DNA from: Neonectria sp. B-13
Taxonomy: Eukaryota; Ascomycota; Sordariomycetes; Hypocreales; Nectriaceae
NCBI GenBank assembly: GCA_002682825.1
Contig: NOKP01000004.1
Span: forward strand, 265,711 to 329,710
Direction of reading: 5' to 3'
Length of the DNA stretch: 64,000 nt
Numbering within the stretch: the first letter of the stretch is position 1; each line of letters starts with the position of its first letter. This document shows, in pieces, positions 53,761 to 64,000 of this stretch. The notes below the pieces were generated by a model that was not told where the DNA came from, did no database searches, and saw only the letters and a program-made list of their open reading frames with translations. A program made the position numbers and the translations under genes.

Positions 53761-54775
53761 TCACTCTTGGCCAAATATGTGCCAGGCTGCAAAACTGACC
53801 CAGCAGCAGATGACATCCCAGCCGACACTGCTGACTGCTGGGTGTTCGTGGAAGGTTTTCATAATCAGACCAAGATCCCCTCCCTCAGACGCGACGTTTA
53901 TGGTGCCAGTTAGTAGCAGTGCGACCATAGTCCCAGTCTTGAAGGTCATGGACGGCTGGCCAAGCAGATGTGGGGGTACGTGAGCGGACAGCACGCTGTT
54001 TAGGAGCAGCGGAGCAAAGGCCATGATGTGAGGCAGGATGAGGTACCGCATGAAGATTGAGCTTTCAATGACGCCCGGCATAGAAAGAGAGACGCCCAAG
54101 TTGGCTCCGAGAATGATGGGCCACCAAAATGGTGATGTCGACGGCGGTGATGGCTCAGCGGCCTGAAGATTCTCGTCATCTTTGGAGGCATGCGGAGGGG
54201 CGACTACGTCGTAGACGGTAAAGGCGAGAAAGGACAAGTTCGCTGCAAATGAGATGGCAACGACTTGACCCAGGAGCATGAAGGCCCACAGATGAGGGAT
54301 ACACCTCTTCTTGGCTGCGAGCGACGACTATTGTCAGCAGGGACCTGTGCGTCTGAAAGCTCGATCGCATCTCACCTTGAGCCGCAAGCATGACACTCCA
54401 ATTGGCGCAGAAGCCGAAGATTTGCAGCGACCACCAGGCCCTCGGCGACGTCTCAAGCGTCGAAGCCCAAGCCTGCTTGAAGAGCGAAGTCTCTCGGAGC
54501 CACTGTCCTAGATGCAGCCTCGCGGGGTCGTCCAGCAGCTGCGAGGATGCCCATTGCAGATAGGACCACTGGAAGAAGCAGAACATGTGGTACCAGGTGG
54601 TGACGAGACTCAGGGCGGCGAGGGTGCTGAAGACGGCAATGGCGGTGCGGCGCGAGTCGGACTTGGTGATGCGTCGTTTGCGGATGATGGCGATGCACGA
54701 GACTGTGAGTGCGGCGGCGGTGGCCATGTACCCGGCCAGGATGGCGATGGGGCGGACGTTTGAGACGATGGCCAT
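53761..54775 (-). CDS. Multi-span membrane protein of unknown function, cluster member
   Basis: Predicted 317-residue integral membrane protein. Minus-strand exons are 54775-54376 and 54314-53761; the 61-base intron has a TGCTGACAA branch and keeps phase. Hydrophobic segments include PIAILAGYMATAAALTVSCI, a second around TAIAVFSTLAALSLVTTW, a third around IFGFCANWSVMLAA, a fourth around LLGQVVAISFAANLSFLAF, and further ones around PIILGANLGVSLSMPG, IMAFAPLLLNSVL and GWDVICCWVSFAAWHIF. That gives seven or eight spans with short loops. No transporter signature was recognised. The start is set at the first true ATG. It is transcribed away from the FAD oxidoreductase across a 514-base shared upstream region, so co-regulation is plausible. 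It could be a transporter or a membrane enzyme of the same pathway. Confidence 0.8.
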
Positions 54776-55289
54776 GGTGTGTGCTGCATGAGATGGCGCG
54801 AGGATGTGGTGATGCAAAGTTGTGGTGATATGAGAAAAATGGTTGGTGGTTGATTATGATTGACGACAATGCGGCCCGTGGGCGGAAGGAATCAGCCCCC
54901 GGGCGGTTGGACAGTTAGTCTAGGGAAGCCCCAAAATCTCACCTATCCACAATTGCCGGAAAGAGTAGCCAGAATAAGCTTATAACGTTAATGTCTCGGA
55001 ATGACCCTTGATAGAACCACAGCTCTGTAATTGGACAAGTAGTACATTGACAGTTTGACAGTTTGACTCTTTTGCTCTTATGTAATTGCTCCGACTCCGT
55101 TGCTAATACCAAGTAACACTAGTCTCCGTCATGGAGCCTCGGCTTCGCATGCCAAATTCGGACTGGACTGGACTGGATTAACTTAGACTAGCATGGACTG
55201 GATTGAAACCGGAACTGTTGGGATGAGACAAAATTACACTTCCAGAGACATGGCGCAAAGTCAATCATCATTAAGGCAGACCGAGAAAC
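54776..55289. promoter_or_regulatory. Shared divergent promoter region
   Basis: This 514-base gap separates the starts of the membrane-protein gene (minus) and the FAD oxidoreductase gene (plus). It includes a TGGACTGGACTGGACTGGAT simple repeat near 55165-55205. No operator can be named from sequence alone. Confidence 0.5.
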
Positions 55290-56951
55290 ATGGGCGACTC
55301 CATGGACACTCTAACGCGGAGGCCAACGGCTGACGAGCGGGATGGCGGCCATCAGGAGACTCTTCAATCCCAGACTCCTCCCCTAAAATATCCTTTACAT
55401 CCTCCCCCCTTTCAGACCCAGACTCGCGTCGCCATTATCGGCACCGGTCTTGCTGGCCTCACTTCCGCCTACCTGCTGCACCACGATCAGCAGAAGCGGT
55501 ACACAGTAACCCTCTTTGAACAGGTGCTCGCCACTTTCGAGTCTCAACGCCTCAATGCACTAGAACTGACACAATCCGCTCCCTAGGCCGCTAGCCTCTC
55601 TTTCGACTCGGCTTCCGTCGCCGTCAAGAACACCAAGACCGGCATCACCGAACGAATCGACCTGCCCATGCGCGCGAGTGCCGGCGGATACTACGACAAC
55701 CTCCTGCGCATGTACCACCACCTGCGCATCCCGCTACATCCTATCCGTTTCCTCTTCGTCTTTGCCAAAGCGCTCGCGACGACCGAGAGTCCATCGAAGC
55801 TCCGAAACAAGTCAACCGAGCGTGAACATGCGGCTTCTGCGCCGGGGACATACTTCGTCCACGCCTCGAACCTACACCAGATGCTGCCGCCGTGGCCCGG
55901 CAGTCGTGGCGTCGTGGCCCACGTGGTCGAGATCCTGTATCTGATCCTATGCCATTTCTGGTTCTCCGTCGCATGCTTCGCCGTTCAGCCGCTGGAAGGC
56001 TCAACCTCTGGTTGCGGTGGCGTAGAACCCTTCGCAGACTACCTCCGGAGGATACGACTGCCACGTCGTTACGTCTCGCACTACCTACTTCCCCTTATCA
56101 GCAGCGTCTCGACCTGCTCCCACGACGAGCTTCTCGCATTCCCGGCCAGCGACATTGTCAGTTACAAGAAAATGTCCCACGGGCAACAGCACTATACTGT
56201 CTGCGGAGGCGTCAGCCAGGTGCAATTGAGGTTGGCACAGGGCATAAATGACGTCCGGCTCAACGCCCGTGTGGTCGAGGTGGCACCAGAGACAAACCAG
56301 GGCGTGACTATTCGCTGGCAGTTGACAACGGACGGGTCAACGCAGATTGAAGAACACACCTTCGACCGTGTCGTCCTCGCCGTATCGCCAGATGTCGCAG
56401 GTAGCATCTTCCGCCCATTGAGGTCTGCCATGGACAAGATCCCCACCCTCCGTGTCGAAAGCTCTGTCCTTAGTCCTGAAACGGTACAAGGAGAGTCAAA
56501 AACATTCACAATCGATAACAGCGCCCGCCAGGAGCCCACGTTATGCTCGCACCATCTCGGGAGTACTTCCCCGTCCCAGGTGATAACGCTCCGCACGCAA
56601 TTCTCCGACACAGCTGGTTCCAAGACGGAGGCTTTGCACACCATGCCAGGCGGTGTCGTCGTTAGCACTTGCCCACTCGACGGAACCCCTGAGTCGAATC
56701 GAACCCTGCAGACCGCTAAGTTTACGAGAACGCTGCGAACTACTGAGAGCAGAGCCACGGTCGAGAAGATCATGGGCAGATCAAGGCCTAGCAAGAAGGC
56801 CGAGGATGAACATGCAGCCACATGGGTAAATGGGGAGGATAACGTGTGGTTGACGGGCGCTTGGTGCTGGGACGGCATGGTTCTGCTCGAGGGTTGTATT
56901 GTGTCCGCCATGCGAGTCGCTGGTGACTTTGGCGTCAGCGTCCCATGGTGA
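55290..56951 (+). CDS. FAD-dependent oxidoreductase, amine-oxidase-like
   Basis: Predicted 532-residue flavoprotein. Exons are 55290-55523 and 55587-56951; the 63-base intron ends CCCTAG and splicing is needed to keep frame. After a 45-residue polar leader comes the dinucleotide-binding fold VAIIGTGLAGLTSAYLL with GTGLAG at 51-56, ending in LFEQ, whose glutamate binds ribose. The middle has LPMRASAGGYYDNLLRMY. A hydrophobic patch HVVEILYLILCHFWFSVACF near residue 190 may be membrane-associated. The C-terminal FAD loop is NVWLTGAWCWDGMVLLEGC, close to the GAW..G....G pattern of COG2907-type flavoproteins. Those proteins often neighbour cyclopropane-synthase-like methyltransferases in bacteria; here a methyltransferase follows 0.3 kb downstream. 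The substrate is unknown; a lipid is a reasonable guess. Confidence 0.85.
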
Positions 56952-57249
56952 AGAAGCTGGAAGCGAGATACATATGCGCCTGAAGAGACATGGTTAGACT
57001 GTATTGCTGGATGATACACTTAGACGACAGACAATAGAACGAGGAACGCGACATGATCCTAAGAATAATGCCTGCGTTTTGGGTACACCGCCCGTCTTGA
57101 TTGTGAACTTCGCTTTAGACATATTCGCTTATAAGGATCCATCAACTCCATAGTCACATATTGAGGGTGGGCCACATCTCTCCACACGAGTCTATTCGTG
57201 CTTCATGTTCATGTAACACGATTGAATAGAGCCTCAACCACCCTCAGCC

Positions 57250-58341
57250 ATGGAGTCACTACGGGGCCCAGACTTTGTACTCGGGATTCTTGTGGGCATT
57301 GTTCTTACCTTGACTCTCGCGGGAATAGCCTCAGTCACCCTCCTGCGCATGACTGATGTCTACGGTCTTGGTCACTGGAAGCTCAACCTCAACACGCCGC
57401 TAAAGTCCATGTGGATGAATATTGGCTACTGGTAAATTCGATGGGCTTTGTTCTGGTGCTCAGAATTGCTAATGGTCCGTAGGAAAACCCCACAAGGCGA
57501 ACCCATCCAGGATTTTGAGCAGGCATGTGCCGCTCTTCTCAAGGAAATCCTCAGCACGTCTGGAATTCTCGATCATGATCCGGCAGTACAATCGTCAAAT
57601 AGTTCCCTCGCCATCCTGGACCTAGGTTTTGGCTGCGGCGACCAGACCTGGGAACTTGCCCGCCTCGCCACGTCCAGAGGCTGGACTGACTTCCAGTACG
57701 TGGGCCTCACCCTGAACGAGGCTCAAGTTCAGGCCGCCCGCCGGAAAATATACCGCGAAGTCGCTGGCGCTGGCATCGACGAACTGAAAGCCGACTCATT
57801 CAAACTCTTCTGCGCCAACGCTGCAAAGCCGGAGACTTGGAATAGGCAGGTGGCAGAAGCTGTGAATTCGCTGGCCAACGAGAGATTTACAGAGACGTGG
57901 CTTCTTGCGCTGGACTGCCTCTACCACTTTTCCCCGTCGAGGAAACCCATCTTCAAGTACGCAGCCAGCAGGCTCGACGCTCAAGTCATGGTTTTCGATC
58001 TCCTCCTCAACGAGTCGGCTTCTGTGCGGGACACGTGGGCTTTGAGGGCTATTGGCGTGATGATGGGGTGTCCTGTACGGACATTTTTGACTGAGAACGA
58101 ATATAGAGGGCAGCTGGTTGAGTGTGGCTACGATAGAGGGTCCATTACGATCCGCGATGTCACCGAGGATGTATTCACGGGCCTTGTCAAGTTTCTAGAC
58201 TATCAAGACCGAGCATTGGCGGAGTATGGGATCTCAATGGGCGGCTTCAAGTTAGCGCAGAGGTTGTTCGATTGGTTTGGCAGGTCTGGAGTTGTCAAGG
58301 CTGTCATTGTAGTAGCTCGCACCAAGGGCAAGTCAACCTAA
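57250..58341 (+). CDS. Membrane-anchored SAM-dependent methyltransferase
   Basis: Predicted 346-residue methyltransferase. Exons are 57250-57431 and 57483-58341; the 51-base intron has a TGCTAAT branch and keeps phase. Residues about 9-32 form one membrane anchor (VLGILVGIVLTLTLAGIASV). A conserved-looking block with PLKSMWMNIGYW sits before the catalytic domain. Motif I is ILDLGFGCGDQTWELAR (105-121), followed by YVGLTLNEAQVQAA with the acceptor-side acidic position and LALDCLYHFSPSRKP as the later strand. The fold resembles small-molecule methyltransferases of the cyclopropane-synthase/UbiE type. It starts 298 bases after the FAD oxidoreductase on the same strand. Anchor plus flavoprotein partner suggests a lipophilic substrate, but this is inference. 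Confidence 0.87.
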
Positions 58342-58576
58342 TTAGTTGTACATGACCTAGGTGACAATCCATGTTTCCATGAGATAACAAGTTGTGCTGG
58401 TTGTTAGCCAATTATGATCACCGGTTATTCAGGGCACTTTAACGTTGGTTGGACGAAGAGACTACTAAGATGGCAAATTCATCTAACACTTTGACCGACT
58501 AGTACGTGGGTAATCTCTGGTCCCTAATATGAGTGGAGTTGACAAACCAACCGACTACTCTCTGTCTTATGCTCAA

Positions 58577-59551
58577 CTACTTGGTCTCAATTTTGCCCAG
58601 ACCCTCAAGACCTTCCAAAGCCTTGCACGCCTCATCCCAAGACTTGTCCCCTTCATACAACTGGCTCTTAAGATAGGCCCAAGTCACCCTCTGTACCGCA
58701 GCCAACCGCTCCGGGCTCTCATCCAACGTCTCTCCTGCATCCCACCCACTCACGCCCCCGAACCCGTGCTTTCCGCCCGTGACTGAAAACGAGGCTTTCG
58801 GGCCTGGGGCAAAAGTGTACGGATCCGCATGCCAGTCTGCACCGCGGTTGGTCAGGTGAGGGCTCACGTCCTCGTCTCCCCAGATGACAAGCGTTGGGGT
58901 TCGCATCTCGCTAAAGTCAGCGCCGAAGAAGGGAACCATCTCACGACCGTTGTCGGAGAGATCATCGCCGCCGTTTCCGGTGCTGCCAATGAGAACGCCA
59001 GCTTTGATGCGGTTCTCAACATGTTGCGTCTTCACTCCGTCTCGAGGATCGGTGTTGAGTGCGCCAAGGAGTACACTGGCTGTCAAACCGCCCAGCGAGT
59101 GTCCCAGGACAGCAACCTTGGTCTTGTCGAGCCGTCCCTTGAGAAAGGGAACAGCTGCCTCTACATCATCGAGCTGGTCGAGGATTTGCGTCATGTCTTG
59201 AGCTCGCGAATCCAGGAACAACTCCCGGATATTCTCAGCGTCAAAGTCGATGTTGAGAGACTTGGAGCTCAGGTGTGTCGGCTGGATGACAGCAAACCCG
59301 TGCCCAGCCAAGAAGTCGACCAGCGGCCCGTAGCCTTCAAGAGAGGAGAGATAGTTGCTTCGGCCATGGCCGTGGGAGAGGAGGATGATCGGGAGGGCAT
59401 CGCCTGTCGAAGGGGCCGACACACGCAGTTGCAAGTCAACCCTGCGGTTCGGACTGGGGAGCACAACCGGACTGAAAGACACGACGGGAGTTGGGGTGCT
59501 GGTAGGGATTTTGGCCGCGGCGCCAATGAGAGCGTGGTTGGGGAACATCAT
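58577..59551 (-). CDS. Alpha/beta hydrolase, chlorophyllase/dienelactone-hydrolase-like
   Basis: Single-exon gene for 324 residues, soluble. Catalytic residues are readable: LLSHGHGRSN forms the oxyanion loop, VAVLGHSLGGLT holds the nucleophile Ser152 in GHSLGG, LVIWGDEDVSPH supplies the likely acid (Asp226 or Asp228), and TGGKHGFGG the histidine (262). The overall plan resembles fungal esterases related to chlorophyllase and platelet-activating-factor hydrolase. The start is set at the first of two adjacent ATGs (59551). No signal peptide is evident. Its 3' end converges on the methyltransferase gene 235 bases away, so it may or may not belong to that unit. Confidence 0.87.
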   Translation of the reverse strand: MMFPNHALIGAAAKIPTSTPTPVVSFSPVVLPSPNRRVDLQLRVSAPSTGDALPIILLSHGHGRSNYLSSLEGYGPLVDFLAGHGFAVIQPTHLSSKSLNIDFDAENIRELFLDSRAQDMTQILDQLDDVEAAVPFLKGRLDKTKVAVLGHSLGGLTASVLLGALNTDPRDGVKTQHVENRIKAGVLIGSTGNGGDDLSDNGREMVPFFGADFSEMRTPTLVIWGDEDVSPHLTNRGADWHADPYTFAPGPKASFSVTGGKHGFGGVSGWDAGETLDESPERLAAVQRVTWAYLKSQLYEGDKSWDEACKALEGLEGLGKIETK

Positions 59552-61172
59552 TTTGTTGGTGATGAATTGGTAGTTGGCTGACTGTTTAGGTTGAGAGAAG
59601 ATGAGCAAAGATGAGATGGTGATGGAGAAAGATGAGAAGATGGAGAGATTTCTGCTGAATTTATAGCATGTTGTCACGCCCTATGGTGCACATTCGCGTA
59701 ATGTGAGACTGTTCCTTCAGATCGCTTTAGCCTCTCCATTCCACGAATTATTCGTCGTAGAGAGGGCGAAGTACACACTGACGAACGAGAGACTGTTTAC
59801 TGAAAAGGGTATAGCGTGTGGACCTTGGAAGACACGGAGATAAAGACTGTTAAGTACGAGTGAGCTTATTACCGACCATGTCCGTGTTGGGTTTGGCTTG
59901 TCCTGGGTTTATTCGTACGGCTTACGAATACATTACACGGACGGGTCGGACATGGTAGAATATCCGATCGTGGGTTTGCTTGTTCAGCAAATGATGAGTT
60001 TTGCGTTCTCAACTATCGTATAGGGGAAAATGGAGAGCGGCCCGCTTCACTCACTCACTCTTGCGGCTAAGCTGCATCCACCTCACATAAGCTGGAGAGG
60101 CCGAAGAGCGGACGTTGACAAAAGCTTTACCAGATAATTACGTCGCATAAAAACAAAATCATTTTTATGAAGGTTTTATTGAGACTATCAAGGGAGTGTC
60201 AACCCGCCCATCTGTACTCCCTTTGCAACCAAACCTCGCTTCTAGTCGAGGTTCCAATGGTGATCCTCCGGTCACGCCACGCCTAACTTTGAGCTGTCCT
60301 GAGTGTCAATATCTAAGTCTCCCACACTTCATTCATCACCGATCTTGGCTTGCCTTGCCTGCTCGTGCGATAAATTTCTCTCCGTTGGGCTCGTAAGCCA
60401 GGTGGGAGGTTGGTTGTGCCTTGGTCAAGCTGTATCTAAGTAAATATTGTAATAGTGATGACAACGGCCCATCTATGGGATTGAGTGTACAGGCATATGT
60501 CCCAGTTGACCACTGGTATGCACACAAGCTTCGACCTGGTGCCCGGAATTGCACTCTAACGAGCCTTGTTGCGATGCAATTAGGGTTATTTTTAATGGAC
60601 AAAGGCACGGTATCCGGCTCTAGAGCGGTAGTTCTCTCGAGATGTTGAATGCTGGGCAATTTCGGTTCACTGTACAATCTACAGAACGTTGTTCAACCAG
60701 GCCTTAATATCATCGCTGTTCAGTAACATATCTAGCTTAATGTCTATAGTACAAGGCAGAGACGCCACATTGGCGGTCGTAAAGTAAGTATTTGTTGAGA
60801 TCGTAACAGGCGAGGCTGTGCTATTAAAGTTGAAGATCAACAGGCAAGCCACGTTATTGGGCCGACGACAAGTGCGGTCTAATGGTGCCTCTATAGGGCT
60901 TTGATCGGCTATCTCAGATGTTCCCGGGCGCCTAGTGAGCCATATGAGGCGCCAACACTGTAACTAAATTCACCGCCGATTTAGTAAAAGTGAGGTTAAT
61001 GAGAGAAAATCTCAATTACAATCGTAAACCCCAGTCTTATTTATACAATCACATAACATGTTTATTATAAAAACCTGCAAAGAAACACATTTAACGCCAC
61101 AACGCTTATAGAGGTAGCGCTTACTATCCGGCGGTTTTATACCTATATACTATACGCATTTAGCCGCACGAA
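59552..61172. other. Intergenic, no supported gene
   Basis: The stretch becomes AT-rich towards the right, especially 60950-61170. Two short minus- and plus-strand frames near 60200-60680 have no recognisable content. Confidence 0.5.
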
Positions 61173-63701
61173 ATGAATGTTAGCCTAGCTCGCAGCCTGA
61201 TTTCAATGATAATCTCAAGTTCCCAGTCATCTTATAATTCCCTCATCCACGGCTCCATGCCAAGAAAACAGAGGTTGGCCGCTCTCAAGAGCCTCGCGAC
61301 TCGGGCTGGCTCCAGAGTGGCACGAACATGGCGGAGCTTGATCGCAACGTATACCAGCTTGCTACGCAACATAGGTTTAGAGATCACCACAATCACCAAA
61401 GGCCCCGAGGAACCCAAGAGGCTTTTCGAGGTGTCTTGGAAGGTGGCTCTGGCTCGATGCAGCGTCCATGTTCTCCCGGCTGCTGTCTCGATAATCCTCA
61501 TCACGATCAACTTGCTCGGATATTTCATCGGCAAGGAGCTGCAGGGCACAAGCAACACTACCGGCATCAAAATGGGCATTCTGCAGATCTGCGCAAAGGC
61601 CCAAGAGCTTCTGATCGTTGCCAGCCTTTCGACTGTAATTTTCCACATTCTAAGATCAGAAATGGTCTTTGGAGCTGGGTTACCACTGGGTTTGATGGGA
61701 GCAGGCTTCAACTTCACATCTCTAAGGTATAATATGTAACTTTGTCTGTAGATGGCCGTAGACTGATGCAACACTGTTTAGCTTCTTCTGGTCATCCGAG
61801 TTCTGGGGCTCGGTTACGTATAAGCACCCATCGCCACTTCGTAAAGCCTGCATCTTTGTGGTTCTTGTCATATCAGGAATCATTGCCGTCCTCGCAGGTC
61901 CAACAAGCGCTGTTTTGATGATCCCCAGAGAATTGGACTGGGCAACCGGAGGAGGAATATTCTGGATGAATGGTGAGTTCTCTCGGAGTTTCTAGAACCT
62001 CCACTAACGAGGCACCCAGGTACCAAGGAACAGATGTGGCCAAGCAAACTAAGTCCTCCATCACAAAACTGCAGCGGAACCCTCTGGATGAGCGACCCCA
62101 GGTGCCTATCAAACGGCTATTTCTCCATCTTGGAAACATTCCGAACTCGCAAAGGAGGTGTCAAAGATGGCGTGGTGTCTTTTGAACTGCAGGGTCGCGA
62201 CGTTCGCAAGACTGTTCACGCCCGTGTTCGCGTTCCGGGTATAGCTGCCATCGAAACCTGGGTCTATACGGCGCATACACCCACTGCAATCATGCAAGCC
62301 GCAACATTCGCCTTATGGGCCAATGCTCTGGCCTATCTGAGGCGAACGGCCCGTTCAACCAGTCATCCCAATCCAAACACACTCGGATATGCCGCAAGTC
62401 GTGTTGCCACGGTAAAAACCGAGCTGCCGGCAGTGAGAGTTGTCTGTAACGACCAAGTCTTCTCGATTGCACCTACAGATACTTTCATAGGTGCAAACTT
62501 CCCAGCGCTTCCCGAATATCACTTGCGGTGGTTTCCTGATCCGACAACCCCCGATAACAATGTGCAGTATTTCCAAGTGATTGATGTCACGGAAACCGCC
62601 CGCAGCAAGATGAACGAAGGCTCGAACGGGACAATTCTAGTGACCCCTATCCAGCTTCAGCCATCTTTCAACCAGTCCAGCTCATTCGGAGTCTTTCTTT
62701 TGAGCCCTGGCAATGTGAACAATACTTGGAGCCTGCAAGCTTGCACCATCGACCCAAGGTGGGCAAGCGGAAATACCATCATTGATGAGAACGTTCGGAC
62801 CGCACGATACGACTTTGCTGCAGACCAAGGACGCTCGCTGATCGATAGCGAGCTCAAAACAGTTGAATTTGGATGGGGAGGTTTCGCGCCACCGAATGAC
62901 GCGACCTGGCGGCGTATTGAAATCTCGAACGAGTGGTTTGACAGCCTCGGGTCAAAGACACCAGTGGATGTTCAATCTCAAGGAAACACCAATACATCTG
63001 CAGAAACCACGATCGAGAACATCCTAAACGTTGTTGCGCCTAACGGGCTGGGCGGCGACAGCGCCACGCTATTGCTGGAGTTTGCCCTTGCGGTGGTTGT
63101 CGTTGACGGCATTTCTCGCTCATCAAGTCACCAAACCAGCAACTACAGCGCGATGCTCGAGCCTGTAGTCTCAAGCCCATGGTCGGACCAATTAGCAAAA
63201 TACTTTGTGCGTCTTGGACACCCGAGAGAGGCTTTTCACCCGGAGAATGAGGACCGTCTGGCAAGGCTGACGATGCAAGTGACGCTCCACGGGTACGTAA
63301 TGGCGGCTGTGGGATGGTTTGACTTCTTCTGCATCTTCGTGCTTTTGGTGCATGCACTGATTGCAATTGTACACACCGTCTGGGTTCTTTGGTGGCGAAG
63401 AACCAGCGATGCGTGGGAGAGTATCACGGAGCTCCTTGCTTTGAGTCTGAATTCGGAACGTCCGGGGCATACAACCGAGGATGGCTTTAACAATACATCG
63501 GCCGGGGTGAGGACTTGGGTCCCTATCAGGCAGCTTGGCTGGGTTGAAGCATCAGGTCCGAAAGCTGTTTCAACCGCGACTGGTGTTGGTGATAGACCTG
63601 AGCAGTTGCAGCTGAGATTTGGCAGAGGGCGCCATGTGGCAGGTTCTGGCAAGGATCCCGACTTTCAGGTACAGGCAGACGCCGCATATGGAAAATCGTA
63701 G
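61173..63701 (+). CDS. Large membrane protein of unknown function with extracytosolic central domain
   Basis: Predicted 808 residues. Exons are 61173-61726, 61782-61972 and 62020-63701; introns of 55 and 47 bases keep phase, the second with a CACTAAC branch. The N-terminal third has about four hydrophobic segments (VHVLPAAVSIILITINLLGY, a second around QELLIVASLSTVIFHIL, a third around ACIFVVLVISGIIAVLAGP). A long soluble region (about 270-640) contains many N-glycosylation sequons, such as NGT, NQSS and NNT, and looks extracytosolic. A C-terminal segment around GWFDFFCIFVLLVHALIAIV precedes a cytosolic Ser/Gly-rich tail. The plan matches widespread but uncharacterised ascomycete membrane proteins. 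No catalytic motif was seen. ATG at 61257 is an alternative start that would drop 28 residues. Confidence 0.8.
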
Positions 63702-64000
63702 TATAATGTAGTTGTATCATACCTTGTGCTTTAGCCGTTAAGCCATGTACTTTATTCGTGGCATTAGCACAAGCTGTGAAGCTGTGCGTGCTTCAAGCAA
63801 GACTCGCCCATACGTACTTGTAACTAGTGTCTAGCTTCTTTCAACGACCCTGACGCTACGCAATAAGCTTGCTTACCGTACGGCTCCTTCGAGTACGCCA
63901 CCACTTCAACTTTCCTCAAACGAGCATAGGCAAACATCATTCAGAACCTGGTTTCGCTTCTTCCAGCCGAGATCCGGACGCCCACTCAACGCCACAAGCA

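Overview
The window is nuclear DNA of a filamentous ascomycete, most likely a Sordariomycete. The genes have short introns (about 45-70 bases) with GTAAGT-type donors and CTAAC-type branch sites. Gene families are typically fungal: a Goodbye-NACHT STAND protein, a Zn2Cys6 regulator, PHO89-type and CAX transporters, and a fungal Na,K-ATPase-like P-type pump. Genes are well separated. No rRNA, convincing tRNA, CRISPR array or intact transposon was seen. The species cannot be named from the sequence alone.

Layout. 1-2.2 kb: 5' part of a NOD-like receptor that runs off the left edge. 3.1-5.8 kb: three decayed genes (saponin hydrolase-like, alpha-L-rhamnosidase-like, hexose transporter-like), apparently a dead plant-glycoside utilisation cluster. 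7.3-11.8 kb: Zn2Cys6 regulator, small MARVEL-like membrane protein, LITAF-domain protein. 11.8-16.3 kb: gene-poor. 16.3-19.1 kb: large membrane sulfatase/LTA-synthase-like protein. 20.5-22.7 kb: 12-exon 14-TMS MFS transporter. 23.6-28.0 kb: an accessory island with a truncated kinase-like relic, a MITE-like element, a PD-(D/E)XK nuclease-like protein and an intact kinase-like protein. 28.4-29.8 kb: amino-acid permease. 29.9-34.9 kb: no supported gene. 34.9-36.4 kb: secreted protein of unknown function. 38.5-38.9 kb: Myb-like remnant.

39.5-52.0 kb is an ion-transport region: a Na+/phosphate symporter, a vacuolar-type Ca2+/H+ exchanger with a degenerate duplicate of its 5' end and promoter, and a fungal Na,K-ATPase-like pump. 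52.5-53.2 kb holds the decayed 3' part of a LaeA-like methyltransferase. 53.8-58.3 kb is a compact set of a multi-span membrane protein (divergent), an FAD oxidoreductase and a membrane-anchored SAM methyltransferase, probably one lipid or terpenoid modification unit. 58.6-59.6 kb encodes an alpha/beta hydrolase, and 61.2-63.7 kb a large membrane protein of unknown function.

Exon models were built by hand from splice sites. For every multi-exon gene given with exon coordinates the reading phase was checked across each junction. The two most promising systems are the nuclease-like/kinase-like pair with its dead paralog (23.6-28.0 kb) and the FAD-oxidoreductase/methyltransferase/membrane-protein unit (53.8-58.3 kb).
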